DNA from: Calliopsis andreniformis
Lineage: Eukaryota > Arthropoda > Insecta > Hymenoptera > Andrenidae
Assembly: GCF_051401765.1 (NCBI RefSeq)
Contig: NC_135073.1
Coordinates: 620,001-684,000 of the forward strand
Direction of reading: 5' to 3'
DNA length: 64,000 nucleotides
The notes below the pieces were generated by a model. The model saw only the letters and a list, made by a program, of their open reading frames with translations. It had not been told where the DNA came from and ran no database searches. A program made the translations under genes and the position numbers. Below, one piece after another: positions 23,090 through 34,817 of the stretch (position 1 is the stretch's first letter; every line of letters starts with the position of its first letter).

Positions 23090-24645
23090 TGTTACGTGCG
23101 GAGAATATTTTCCGTTACTCTGCCAAACATTCGAGTCTCTGCCTGTTGAAAAGAAAACGCCCTCATACTCTCGATTTTTTTTCTCGTTTATCTTAATTGG
23201 AGTTTGATTCCGAACAGCTGGATAACAACCACGACGCTGTACCAATCGTGGGAAATCTTCTTATATGGAAATTTCTAAAGAATCCCCACTTATTTTTCGG
23301 CTTATATAAACCATAAGATTTTAGCTCTAACGGGTTCAGAACAATACCGTCCCTTCGATAGTCAAATTTGTCAAAGTTTTAGTAGCTATTCAGTTAGATC
23401 GGGCTAGAGTTCCCTTTCGAATTTACAGTTTAACCTCAAAATCCGCGAGCCGGCATAAATTCTGTCTGGCAATTTCTGTGACCACTCTGTAAGTCCCCGC
23501 TTCGCCAGTGTGTTAATACCGAGCATTAAAATCATACACTTTACGCGACAAAACTATGTTATACTCTTTTACATAAAGACTGATTTTAGAATATACCAAA
23601 GTATTAATTGCAATTTGATTAGATTGTTTTGAAACCCACAATTATCTTAAACGGTCCTATTCAACGTTGACAGAAACCTCACGATACAACTTAGTCACTC
23701 GAATTGTATCAATTAATAATTAACAAGTTACGAGGCTTACTAACATTTCCTGCGGCTCTCTGATTCCACATCAGATTCGTCCGCATGCCCTTACTTCCAA
23801 ACAAGACTGTATCCAACCTACTGGCTTTTCGATTTATTCGAGTTCGACCACGAAAGTTAACCTATTCAGCAGCTATCCCACATTGCAAAGAGACATCTTA
23901 AAAACGTCTTAAAAACATCCAGCAATATCCTAAAAATGCCCAAAAGACGTCTCTGAGACATCCGATGTTATAAATCAGTATATCTTTAGGACGGTCTTAA
24001 GAAACATTCATAAGATGTTTTAAGGACGTCCAAATTACGTATATAAGACGTTCAGGCAAAAATTAGACGTTTTTAAGACGTCCAAAAGCATAAGTCGTTC
24101 ATGTAGTGTGTCTTTAAGACTTTTTATAGACGTAAACTTTGCAAGTCTTTAATATGTACGCTCTGGATGTTTTTAAAACGTCTAAATTATGTCGTAAGAC
24201 GTTCAGGCATAAAATGAACATAAAATAGACGTCTTCAAGATGTCGTGTGCAATCTGGGATCTGACTTTACATCAGATCCGTTTGAATTCTACAGCTACCT
24301 GTAACACCAGGTTCGTCTGTACATTATCGAACCTCCTTACAGCACTTCAGTTTATTTTGAGTTCGTCTGTGAAACTCATCTTAGTGACCCCTGATTTGAC
24401 ATCAGGTGCGTCATTTCACCGTCCTGCAGTTCACTGGTTAGTTTCGTCCGCAAGCACATCCATTCTCAGAGACTCCCTGATTTTACATCAGGTTCGTCCT
24501 CGTCTACAATAATCCCAACGGCTCACTAATCTCGCATCACATTGTCCGTTGTACCAACTAACATCTCTATTACTATACATATTCTTTGGAAATATGTATG
24601 TATCCTCACTGATCTTTCGCGTTGCTCATGTTCCGTTTCGTAAAG
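23090..24645 (+). mobile_element. Solo Gypsy-like LTR, copy A
   Basis: Starts TGTTACGTGCGG and ends at CGTAAAG, where the expected terminal CA has mutated. The 4-bp duplication ATAG flanks it (23086-23089 and 24646-24649). It matches the LTR at 38643-39871 in the opposite orientation over nearly its whole length. A TATATAAA box (23303-23310) is followed by the conserved CTAACGGGTTCAGAAC segment, consistent with a U3 promoter. The 3' half holds repeated CTGAT-loop-ATCAG modules. No internal retrotransposon region adjoins it, so it is a solo LTR left by recombination. A 382-bp MITE at 23877-24258 lengthens this copy. Assignment to Gypsy rests on the 4-bp duplication and TGTTAC start only. Confidence 0.85.
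23877..24258. mobile_element. 382-bp MITE nested in solo LTR A
   Basis: Absent from the homologous position of LTR copy B, so its limits are visible by comparison. The ends form an imperfect inverted repeat of about 30 bp: CCCACATTGCAAAGAGACAT against the complement of ATGTCGTGTGCAATCTGGG. An AT dinucleotide on both sides may be the target duplication. The interior is packed with AGACGT/ACGTCT words in both orientations and has no reading frame. The superfamily is not assigned. Confidence 0.75.
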
Positions 24646-24649
24646 ATAG

Positions 24650-25434
24650 TTAATTTAAATCTTCAATTTTTGTTTATTTTTACTAAATTTACTTTTATTT
24701 GCTAGTTTTGTGTCCATTTCATGCTTAATATTTTTCATATTTATTCTGTAGCGATTAGCTGAACGCACAGAACAATTTCTGGCGTGCAAATGGCTAATAC
24801 AATTTATGCTTCGCGTGTCTGTGAAGCTATTTATAAGGAAACATTTTTAGACTTTCTTTAGCTGTAGCGTGTTGTAGAATTTTCCGTCAAGAGTCCTTTA
24901 CAGCAATTGGCGACTGTCATAAATTAGGGATTTCTAAAGGACACTCAGAGCAGGTGCCCATTGAGTAAAATCTAGACGAAATTCCTGGTCGTAATTAAAA
25001 TGCGTAACGGTCGTCTATCTTCGCAACTGCCTCGTCACGCACAGGAAAATAGGGATTCGAGGAAAGAGGCCCTATCGTGTGGAATTAATGTGGCAGGATG
25101 AGCAGAGAATCGTGAAACGCTGAAAGGAGACCTTTGGGAGACCAATAAAATGTTATACTTGTGATTTGATTTGATTCTCGTCTTACAACCCTATCCATCA
25201 ATTCTATTAAATTATTGTCAATATTTGTATTCATATTTATAAACAAATTAAGCTCATATTACATAATTTATGATGAAAATGAAAACTTTTCAACCACTTT
25301 CGGTATGCTTTTCATTCGGTCGGCAGAGAAAGCTCAGCGTGAGTTAGGACATACAATGTCAGTCCCTGGGGGCTGACGGCGGCCAAACGGAAAGGTTAGT
25401 GTCGGTCTACAAAGCCGACGCTGCACCCAAGGTG
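24650..25434. other. No gene seen
   Basis: Mixed-composition sequence. The interval 25290-25434 is more GC-rich and contains the small hairpin GTCGG...CCGAC, but no recognisable RNA gene. Confidence 0.4.
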
Positions 25435-25610
25435 TTAGGCCTGATTCACACTATCCGTCGAGACGGTAACATGCTAGCTTCTGCACCAGCGTACAGGTAC
25501 CAGCATGCGGTCATACCGCGGTCATCATTCAATTGTGAAACTTATAGAAAAAAAACTTTGTCGGAGATTATCTTACCGCCGGTTAGACCATTAGTATGAA
25601 GAGGCCCTAA
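25435..25610. mobile_element. Small MITE of about 175 bp
   Basis: The ends are imperfect inverted repeats: TTAGGCCTGATTCACACTAT on the left, and the complement of the right end reads TTAGGGCCTCTTCATACTAA. The TTA/TAA at the tips and the GGCCT start recall PIF/Harbinger-type elements, but the flanking trinucleotides are not a clean direct duplication. The interior is non-coding and includes a CAGCATGCGGTCATACCGCG hairpin region. Confidence 0.55.
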
Positions 25611-26581
25611 ATGTCACTTCGGTTGGATAGACATTCTGAAGTACTCATAAAGTTTATCAGATTGCTTCTTAAGTTCTTCAAATAATACGTAAAATTTCCC
25701 ATATATTGACCTTAATAGAAACTGTTTCACATGTTTACTTCTTCCTCTTAATAAATTACATAAGTGTAAAATTTTCAAAACCGAATTCTCCAGGAAATAA
25801 AATAACATCTTCGATGTTATTGATATTGAATGTTATTGCAAATTAACATCTCAGAATAAAGTATATTCTTTATAATTATGCTTTGTTTTACAGAGATACT
25901 TACACACACAGGCACGAGTAGCGTTGAATTCGTCAGAGCGTTAGTTCATACGAAACCGTATCCACTGTACCCGTAGCCTTAAAGACTTTGAACGGTCCTT
26001 TATGGGTCAGTTTCCCGAATAATCGACTTCTTGTGGAGTATCCTGTAGATTCTATTCGCATAATTGAATGTATGTTAGCCTGTAGGCGTTGTATAATCGG
26101 GAAAGTGACCCACCTACCTATTGGACCCCTCTAGAACTCACTCCACGATTTTTTCCCTGCACGAGATACCTAGAGGGAGCATTGGTTTCTCGAAGGCTGC
26201 TTTAAGAGCAGAAAGATAGGACTTTTTCGAACTTTGCAGAAAATTTTCCATATCATGAATCAGAACTAATTTGAACTTCATATTGTGTTCACTTATTTTT
26301 GACTTTAACCTTGTAACCTTGTTTTCATCTATGGACATCTTTTGTTATTGTTTGAATAAATTAATTGTGTTTGCAAATTGCATTTTTAATTTGCTATGTA
26401 GGTAATCGGACTCCACGAACTTTATGGAAATTACCAGACATTCATCAAGAGAGTGTTCTTAACAAAGTATGTTAAGGTCAAGGTCATCCGAGCTGCCCCC
26501 AATATACTGAATAACTACTCGATTTTTTTATAGGTAATTTGTTTATTTCTGTGAAACAAGTGACATTATTTCAAGTGAGTT
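25611..26581. other. Unclassified, possible retroelement scrap
   Basis: On the minus strand at about 25930-26060, a frame reads KLTHKGPFKVFKATG followed by VSYEL. This loosely recalls the C-terminal GPFKV segment of retrotransposon integrases, but no catalytic motifs are present. Frames at 25614-25808 and 26138-26338 (minus) are not recognised. Confidence 0.25.
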
Positions 26582-27238
26582 TGAATCAATGATGAACCTG
26601 CAGATTAGTCACACCATCGCCAATTTCAATGACCTTTGGATATATTATAGGCGATGAGATTTTGAACAATTTTTCTTATACATATAATAGGCGGTCGGCC
26701 TTAATGTTAATGTAATAAGCAAAAGTCGAAATCGGTAATGGTGTGACTAAGTTGATCCAGCGAACAAGTACAAAAAAAAAAAAATCCTCCAGGCGACCCA
26801 ACCACCTTATAAGGACTCAGTGGATCTAAGTTGACTTAGTGGAAAAAGGTAATGCACACTAAACTATCCTCGAAACATAGAATGCAAGATAGTTAGATTT
26901 AGGTTACCTTTGTCCACTGAATCAACTTAGACCCTCTGGGTCCTTATAGAGTGTTGGGTCGGGCCTGTGCCATATTTTATAGAAACAGCAGAAAAACGGC
27001 CGTCACGTCGCGTCTTATAGTAACACGTATGCTGCCACAAACGCGTACGTATAACCATAATTCAATGTAGTAATAGCAACAGTTTTTTGCAAATATCTCA
27101 GAAACTAAGGCCAACCGCCTTTTATATGTATAGAGAAAAGTTGTTCAGGATGATGAACGTAGCTATACATGCAAAGATCATCAAAATCAGTGGTGGTGTG
27201 ACTAATCTATAGATTCACCGAATCAATAAATATTATTG
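26582..27238. mobile_element. Foldback element with inner arms, copy F3
   Basis: The outer arms share GATTAGTCACACCA at the tips, a TTGAACAAxTTTTCT block, and ATATAxxAGGCGGTxGGCCTTA, so they belong to the same family as copies F1, F2 and F4. A second inverted pair lies inside (about 26796-26856 and 26902-26965), sharing GACCCAAC, TATAAGGAC and TCTAAGTTGA. In addition, the tip sequence recurs in inverted form at 26727-26753 (CGAAATCGGTAATGGTGTGACTAA), as if a shorter copy were nested in the left arm. It is non-coding. Confidence 0.75.
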
Positions 27239-30200
27239 CATTATTAGCATAAGTTTTGCTAAATCCACTTTTTAGGTTCATATAAAACCTCACTAGTTCT
27301 CTCTAACTACTTTTATTCCCTATATTGCATGAAATTTATTTTCTGTTTCGTTAATTTTCAGATGCCTGAAACATTTTTTTAGTTACGTTTATGTCTCTTT
27401 TATGGCATTATACGACTTACTTGTTCAAAGTAACAAATGTTTCTCTGCCGTTTATTATTCCGTGTTGTTTCGTAAGATTACAAAGGCTAGAAAAATAACG
27501 CATAACGATGACTTTTATGTGTATACATACGCACACTTCTTTAGATACGTATTTAATATCGCTATGATAACTGTTGCAAATTCCACGTCTCTGTGCTTCC
27601 AGACAAAACTCGACGTTATGCCTGAAATATTCGCGAATATGCAGCAGCTGTCGAGTACGGAAATGTAGTAACTAGTGCGCCAGTCGTGTATGGTGTGATT
27701 TCGATTGAACCATGCAGCGTAACTCTTTTGTGATTTAGTGGTAAATACGCCGCAGTAACGTAACCGTTGATGTTTCACTCAAAGTCTTATTTGTACATTT
27801 ACCTACGTTTACATTTAGAGACAAAATATATCATGAACTAATTAAAGCCTGATTACTAGCCGTTATATAATGTGTGGACACTTTTCAAATGAAAATTCTT
27901 GTAATGGTCTCAAGATGAGTGGTACAAGCAGGCAAGGAGTGATTCAAAATGAGTCGAAATAAGCAAAAATAAGTCGAAAGAAAGAATAACATTTTTCCGT
28001 CTGGGGCTATATTTTTGAGAAAATCAGGTGTGAAAACTGTTTAAGAATACCTGTACGCAACCAAATTTTACCCGAACACGTTTATATATAATATGAATGT
28101 CAATGGGGTATCAGTTTAATTTTTTAGACACAAATATCAATACTGTATTGGCATGAAACAATGAATTTCAAGACAGATGAAGTATTAATGTATCTATATA
28201 CATATGGACTCGAATGATTGAAATTCATATCATAGGTCCACATTTTTTACCATAAAATCTCACTAAATCATTGTATCTACACTGCATGACTGCATCTGTT
28301 AGGAGAAATACCTTTATCTATCATACAAAAGTTGATTTACTATCATGATGGAAAACCATCATACTTTAAATGAAAAGTTACAAGCTTCTTAAATTAACGA
28401 TAGGAATGTCAGATACGCAATTGATCAAATAAGAAATTTGATAATTAGTGTTAATGTACAAAATATTTTTTAGTTGGATGTATGAGTACACATTATAATT
28501 CAGAACAAGCCGGGTGGACAGAATTATCGCTCCCTTTTTTCGCCCATGTAACACTTTCAGGGAACATGTTTATATTATATTAAAAACTTCTACAGAGGCA
28601 AGCCAAAGTTTGATACGAGCGTGTGTTACCGTAAAAAGAAAGAAATATACCAAAGAACACTTGAAAAATTGCGATCTAGATTAGAGTACCTCCTTAAACA
28701 AATTTGATTTTTTATTAATTACATTTTGCGAATAGTTTTCTAATTTTTGCAGCAGTATGTACATTCGAAAAGTAATCTATACCATGTTTCTCAAATACAA
28801 AAAAAAAATATAACTAATTCCTCATACATATATATATATTTCTTTTTTTTCATAAAATGTGTTTTTCACGATAAAGAATTTAAAATATAAAATAAAATTT
28901 GCTTCATCTTCGAGAAAGTTTCTTATTTTAAGAATCCATTATTGTTTGCTGTTTAGTCATTTCGAGTAAATAGTTTTATTTAGTTATGATAGATGTAGAA
29001 TCCCTTTTTAAGACAAAATCATGAAGTCAAAGAAGAATGCATGTTGGAATCCATAATCTAAAGACACGATTTTCAACGAGAACTGTCTTGAAAAAGAAGT
29101 TTCGAAGAAATACATTCATATTCAAGTGTATATCATTTTACAAGGATACAACTATTTGTGTGCAATCAATGGGATCGTAGACTGGTAAAAAGCAACAATA
29201 AACATTAGAAAAAACTGATAAAATTGTCAACAGAGCCATAAGAAGTATCGTAGATCATTGACAAAAAGTTACTGTTTAAATTCCAAACTAAAACTCGTTA
29301 CTAAACAAATCAAACCAAAAAGTAAACTTCCCTAGAAAATAAAAAATACAAAAATTCTTGATATCCATAAATTACACAGTGTAACATAAAATAATATTTT
29401 TTCTGTTCTTTGAATGTTTACTGTAAATGCAAGTTCAGTTATGCATATTAGTGTTCGAATATCTTTATAACTGACTGTACATACATGTATTTCGGCTACA
29501 AACATACATACTTGCTATTTGCACTCTCCTTAATGTTAAGGAAGTTTTAATCATTTTCACCTGATGGGTTTTATTGAATGAATAAACAAAACTATTTCTG
29601 CATATATAAACTTAACATTATATTCTTACACTGCTACAATCATCGCAAAGAAAAATACGAATCACTGCGTAAACTAGAACTCTCACCTAGCGCTACGCTC
29701 GCACACGCATCGTGCGTCCCCAGTATCGCGCGCATTTCAAATATGGGACAATTATCCATCATCTCTATTTAAGCTTTATAAACTTTTTAAATTACCCGAG
29801 TTATATTATAATACGTTTCTGCGAAAGCGTAGTAACGCAAACATAACCGCGTGTTTGAAGAGATTCAAGAGCCTTTTGAAAGGCAGGTGAAGAAATGGAG
29901 AATTAGTCATAAGGAGAAGCTACTGCGTAAATACACTTTCTGTTTGGAATATTACCCGCACACCAGTAGTTTGCACGGGAGGGGAGGGGGGCAAATATAA
30001 AGATGTGCTGACGGCTCGTCGTGTCGTTGGTACGGTTTAAAAAAACATTAACCTCACCATCGAAAGAAGGGAATATCATATTTCACAATCGAGAAATGCT
30101 CTTACGCTGATTCAGTCATCAAATTTTACCATTGCCTTCCTTTATTTAAAGAACATCATCCTTACGTATAAGTATCTCATCACTTTATTCGAAAGCATTT

Positions 30201-31101
30201 AATAAAATCTTTTTTTAATACAATTAACTGAGTTACAACAACTTGCATATACACTTGAATTATATTTTTTAATATGTATAATTTTTTCTTATTTTCTTTA
30301 AAATTTGACGTATATTCCTTTCCTTATTTTTATAACTTTACTAGTTTAAAAATTAGTTTTCTATTCATATACATGTGTAGTTACGATTGTTTTAGTTACT
30401 GAATATAAGCCATATTGTTCACAAAATGAATTCTACATTCAAAATGATTAACATTCAAAACTAAAATAGAAACATTATACATTCATATACATATGTATAT
30501 GAAAGTACACAGATTCATCCAGTCAAAACAAAAGAATTATATCTAAAAGTACATGTTAATCCTCAGATAGTATACCTAATTTTTTTATTCAAAAAACTAA
30601 TTTATAATAATATATAAAAAAAGCCACAATTTTTCAATTCGTCAATATCAAAGTTATTCATGGATATTTTTCTTCTATTAAATAATAAAAGTCAACATGA
30701 TAGAAATACCGTGACTCCATCATATCAACTAAAGGTTTTTACTATTCGAATGATATGTTTTCATTCGGACAATAAGTAAATCTCTGGTTTTGAAAAAATT
30801 AAGTTTGCAAAGGGAATGGGATTTTGATTGGTTATTGTTATTAGACACTGTACTTATTATGGTCGAAGGTGGAATAAGATGGAGACATAGAGCAAGACGG
30901 GAAGTAATTAAAAAATAATTTAGAAACTCAAATGAAGTAATTAAAATTTTAATTAACTTAATTTGGACAAAAGTTAGAATTACTCGAAAGTTTTGTTTGC
31001 TTACGCTTCAGTAATCGAATATTATTATACGTATTAAATTAAAACTGACGTAAGACTTTTTAATTATTTTGTAGTTATGTAAATGTTAAGAAATTCCAAA
31101 T
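27239..31101. other. Long AT-rich stretch without a supported gene
   Basis: Frames of 60-90 codons (for example 27402-27668 plus and 27515-27778 minus, on opposite strands of one place) have no recognisable domain. A TATAAAG word near 29996 precedes a GC-richer segment (30003-30040), but no initiator or gene follows. Confidence 0.4.
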
Positions 31102-31595
31102 GCAGGGTGCGGCAGAAAGTAAGTAAGCAATTTACTTCCTTAATAATAATTAAAACACCAATAGAAACTATTATTTAATATTCTTATCTACTGTATTAAC
31201 ATTTTAGGAAAATTATTTGCATATTTTGAAATATAATATCAAATAAATGACCTTCACTAACAGTGAGGCAAATTTCAGTTCTTTTTACTACGTTTGATGT
31301 CAATGAGTCCAGTATTTCAGATGTTATGCTACTTATTATTCGACAAATGTTTTCTTTTAACTGTTCCAACGCCTGTAATTGTTCACGTAAATATTTCCTT
31401 TAAATACTTCCATAAATAAAAATTTGGAACCTTCAAACTTGCCAATTTTGGTGGCTAACTGATATCGGTGACATGTGTCAGGTGTGGATGTAGAGACATA
31501 TTCTGCAGAAAGTACATAGTTTCTTTAGCTACACCTGCATATGTATGTGCCGTAGCATTATCTTGTCCATTTAACAATTTTTACGCTTTCTTTTA
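31102..31595 (-). pseudogene. Mariner-like transposase fragment, C-terminal half
   Basis: Minus-strand remnant. The tip GCAGGGTGCGGCAGAAAGTA (31102-31121) looks like a mariner-type terminal repeat. Moving inward to higher coordinates, frames read fragments of the C-terminal half: FYLWKYLKE (the family's FFLWGYLK motif) near 31390-31430, and GQDNATAHT (second catalytic Asp region) near 31530-31570. Stops and frame changes are frequent. No N-terminal half or opposite terminal repeat follows, so the copy is truncated. Confidence 0.65.
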
Positions 31596-33055
31596 ACGAA
31601 TAATGCTTTATAATGCTTTCCTAAGGTCTCTACTGTTATTAGAAAAGGACACAATCGACATTAAAATCTAGGACTAAAAATGGCGGCTAATGAAAATCAT
31701 TTACAATAATTACGTTTGCTGCATCTTGAACTTAAATTCGATCATTGAATTGAAATTTGGTTTTAAAATACTTATTATATGTGATAATTAATTTCATGAT
31801 TACTCAACAATAACTATATTATTTCCACACCAACATAAATTTTGTATATAAATTCCTAAATTTGTTCGTAGAAATTAGTATCTATAGACACAATTATTAG
31901 ACACTCTATGATATAGAGTCAAGTAATCAAATAATTGAATAACGCATAATTAAAATTATATTTATATAGATATCTATTATCATATTTGACTCACGGAAAT
32001 ATTCAGATGTTTGAGTAATAAAACAGTTGAATTAAGTAGTTTTAATCTTAAACGAGGGACATCTATCGAGCCCTTTCCTCCAAGTCCGCTTTTCTCGTTC
32101 TATTTCCTGTCATTCATGCAAGAATGACGACGCTGAATGCAAATCCAATCTGGGAATGCGTGCGAGGAAATTCGCATTGAGCATGGTATGGCGAGGGTAA
32201 AGCGACAAGAACTCGTATCTCTTGCCGCACAATTAAGCTTCGCTATACCTAAAGTAAACGTTTCGGTTGGAGATGTATCTTGATGTACGCAGCCACAACA
32301 TGCGACTCGTCATGTTGCTACCTGCACATCCCATCGGGGATACTTAATTGTTCTATTATGCTCTCGCGTTCATAAACTCGAACGAGTAATCGTGCCGGCT
32401 GGCTCAGCATGACTGCGCTTGTTGAACATAGGCGCAGGCTGGTGTGCGTCGCATACTTACTTACATTGCTTATTTACTTTGCAAAGAGACGTGGGGCTTG
32501 TTGAAGCACCCCTCCTCCTTCCTCTTGAACTTAACATCGTACGCGTTCGCTCTCCTCTTTGCGCGACGGCGTTCATTCAAGAAAAATCTCATGACGCTGC
32601 GCTGCTACGGTGTATTACAAATCATACAGTCGCGTCTTCGCTGTTCAAATGAACAACTTAGAGTGTGCTTGAAATATGTAATGGTGCATGCTGTTTTCAA
32701 GACAGGAAAAATCATTTCGCGAAACTTAGAAACAGAAAACTACTCTAAGTATGTAAGTATACCTATATTATATATATGTGCAATAGTTTGCTGTCGTTAT
32801 GTAGGGTTTTGAGAAAGTCCGTACGGTAATGATCTGAAAGAAATTCTGAACGCCTAAACGGAAAAGATGGATGGTTTTAAATACATATTTAATAAATAAC
32901 GAAATAAACACAAGGTACAAATCTTGCGTGAATACAAACCCCAACAAAAAGTTTCCGATCATATACACCAATACGAAATTCACAAAAAATATTCACATTT
33001 TCGAGTTATAAAACCATTCTCACATCTTGGAAAACAGTTTCCGATAATAGTGTTA
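31596..33055. other. No supported gene
   Basis: A 122-codon plus-strand frame at 32444-32812 starts in a less AT-rich interval (32040-32600). It has several hydrophobic patches but no known domain and no clear promoter or splice context. It overlaps a 77-codon frame in another phase. The left end of the neighbouring Tc3-like element probably lies in 32790-33055, but no terminal repeat matched. Confidence 0.35.
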
Positions 33056-34347
33056 TTAATATTTTGTTACATTACCACGTACTCGCATGACACTTAATAC
33101 GTTGAGGTATTGACCTTTTCGCAATCGCTTTTCACAAATTGAAGTTTTCACAATCCTTAGGTGAAATTTCTTTCCTCGACAATCTTATCGCTTATCGAAG
33201 TTCCTCTTTAGTTTTTGGTTTTTTCTCATAAATCAATTTTTTTACTTTTGCCCATAAGTTCTCAATTGGGTTCACATCGAGATTGTTCGCAGGCCATTTC
33301 AATGTTTCAATATGGTTTTGCTGTAAATTGTCTTTTATTGATTTGCTGTGGTAACAGCTAGCGTTGTCATTTTAGAAAATGAAATCTGAAGAATCTCCAA
33401 ACCACTCCTCTATGCTTGGAATTAAGAAATCTAAAATATCTTTCTGCATTCACGTTCTGGTATGCAATACATAATATTCCAACTCTTTCTGTCATACAAC
33501 TCCATATCACGTAAGATGGCGGATATTTTTGTTTACAATTTAAGTAATCTTCATTAAATTTTTCATTACATCTCCGCTAAACAAATTTTCCTTCATCATC
33601 CCCTGCTCCAAGACAAACACGAGACTTGTCATTAAATATTATTTTGCACCAGTCCTCTACAGTCCAATTTGTATGTTCTTTACACTACTGTAAGCATTTT
33701 TTGTGTTGTTTTCTGAGTATAGTATTCTATTAGTTCTATATACTTTTAACTGTTTATACGGTCTGATAAAAATATCAGTTTTTCCATGTTAGCCAATACC
33801 GGCCCATATCATAGCACTACCTCCATCCCTTTGTCGACGACTCAAACATTATTGTTCTTTTCTTAGGTCATGAAAATAGTAACTACAGCCATCAGAGCCG
33901 TCAAAATTAAATTTCTTTTTATCGCTAAAAATCACACACCTCCACTTCTTTTTCCATAGAACATGATCTCGACAAAACTTTAAACGGGCTTCGTTCTGTT
34001 ACTTAATGGGTCTTCCTTTGAATTTTTTGCATTTCATATGAATACTTTGTTGTAAAATACGTCGTACAGTCCGAATGGTAGCAGGAACAAATCGCTTCTT
34101 CAGCGATTTGTTTTGCCATTCCTTTATAATTTGAAGCAACACGGGCGTTGCTTATATACATAGTTCGTCTGTCACGTTCTGTTATTGTACGAGGTCTGCC
34201 CTTTGTTTTCTTTTTTCCGTAGATTTTCGGATTTTTTAAAAGATTATAAATGACGTTACGACTCCAATTTAAATAACGTCGCAATTTTCGTGATGGTAAC
34301 AAAATACGATCGATTTTCTTTCTGTTTAATCGTTTTTCTCGACCCAT
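33056..34347 (-). pseudogene. Full-length but dead Tc3-like transposase
   Basis: Minus-strand DDE transposase relic. It begins with MGREKRLN at 34347 and continues open into a helix-turn-helix region with NLLKNPKIYGKKK and GRPRTITERDRR, typical of Tc3 relatives (open to about 34003). Frame breaks follow. The first catalytic Asp is kept in IFSDKKKFNFDGSDG, near 33890, though the usual Glu after it is Lys. The second is in NDNASCYHSKSI near 33340-33365, just after a stop that replaces the expected Gln. The Glu is in LDVNPIENLW near 33255-33280. It ends with KRSIPQRI and a stop near 33056. The likely right tip of the element is at 34677 (complement CTGTGTCGGACAAAATG, followed by TA). The matching left tip was not found. 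Confidence 0.8.
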
Positions 34348-34677
34348 TTTGCACTGTTTTAACAATTAACTACATCAATATTGTAGATAAATGACAAATT
34401 AACATGTCCGTTTCTTGTCAGTGCTGAGAAACGACTGACAAAGAACACAATAATAGAAAATATGTCATGTGTTCTATTATTTTGATCGAGTAAGGTCAGC
34501 ACATGTTTACATTTTTTTCTCTAGTTTCGTTCGTGTATAATCTATACATTTAAGATTTACTATGCTTAGTTTAGAGGGCATTTCCAATATATAGAGTATG
34601 TAGAATGCACATTTATTTCATTATATTATGTGAAACATTAAAAAATATCAAACGTCCTATCATTTTGTCCGACACAG
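34348..34677 (-). mobile_element. 5' untranslated part and terminal end of Tc3-like element
   Basis: Sequence upstream of the dead transposase up to a probable tip at 34677, where the complement reads CTGTGTCGGACAAAATGATA and TA follows. A pair of TTGTGTTCTTTGTCAGTCGT/CAGCACTGAC words near 34425-34455 forms weak hairpins. The other end of the element is missing or too diverged to see. Confidence 0.5.
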
Positions 34678-34753
34678 TAGGTTACTCTTGTTTACATTAG
34701 TTAGCCACCGCCGAAGCTCCACTTGTTACCACTTGAAAAGGCAAATCCAAGTT

Positions 34754-34817
34754 ATGTGTTTGTGTGTGTGTGTATATGTGTGTGTGTGTGGGGGGGGGGG
34801 GGGGGGGGGGGGGGGGG
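34754..34817. repeat. GT microsatellite running into a 28-base G run
   Basis: A (TG)n tract from about 34755 to 34789 is followed directly by 28 uninterrupted G residues (34790-34817). Such a tract can form G-quadruplexes, and its length is also a place where sequencing or assembly errs. Confidence 0.9.

Noticed and set aside
25930..26060. GPFKV-containing frame as a retrotransposon integrase
   Set aside because: Only one short resemblance; no zinc-binding or DDE motifs are nearby.
32444..32812. 122-codon plus-strand frame
   Set aside because: Hydrophobic patches and Arg runs but no known family; it overlaps another frame and has no promoter or splice support.
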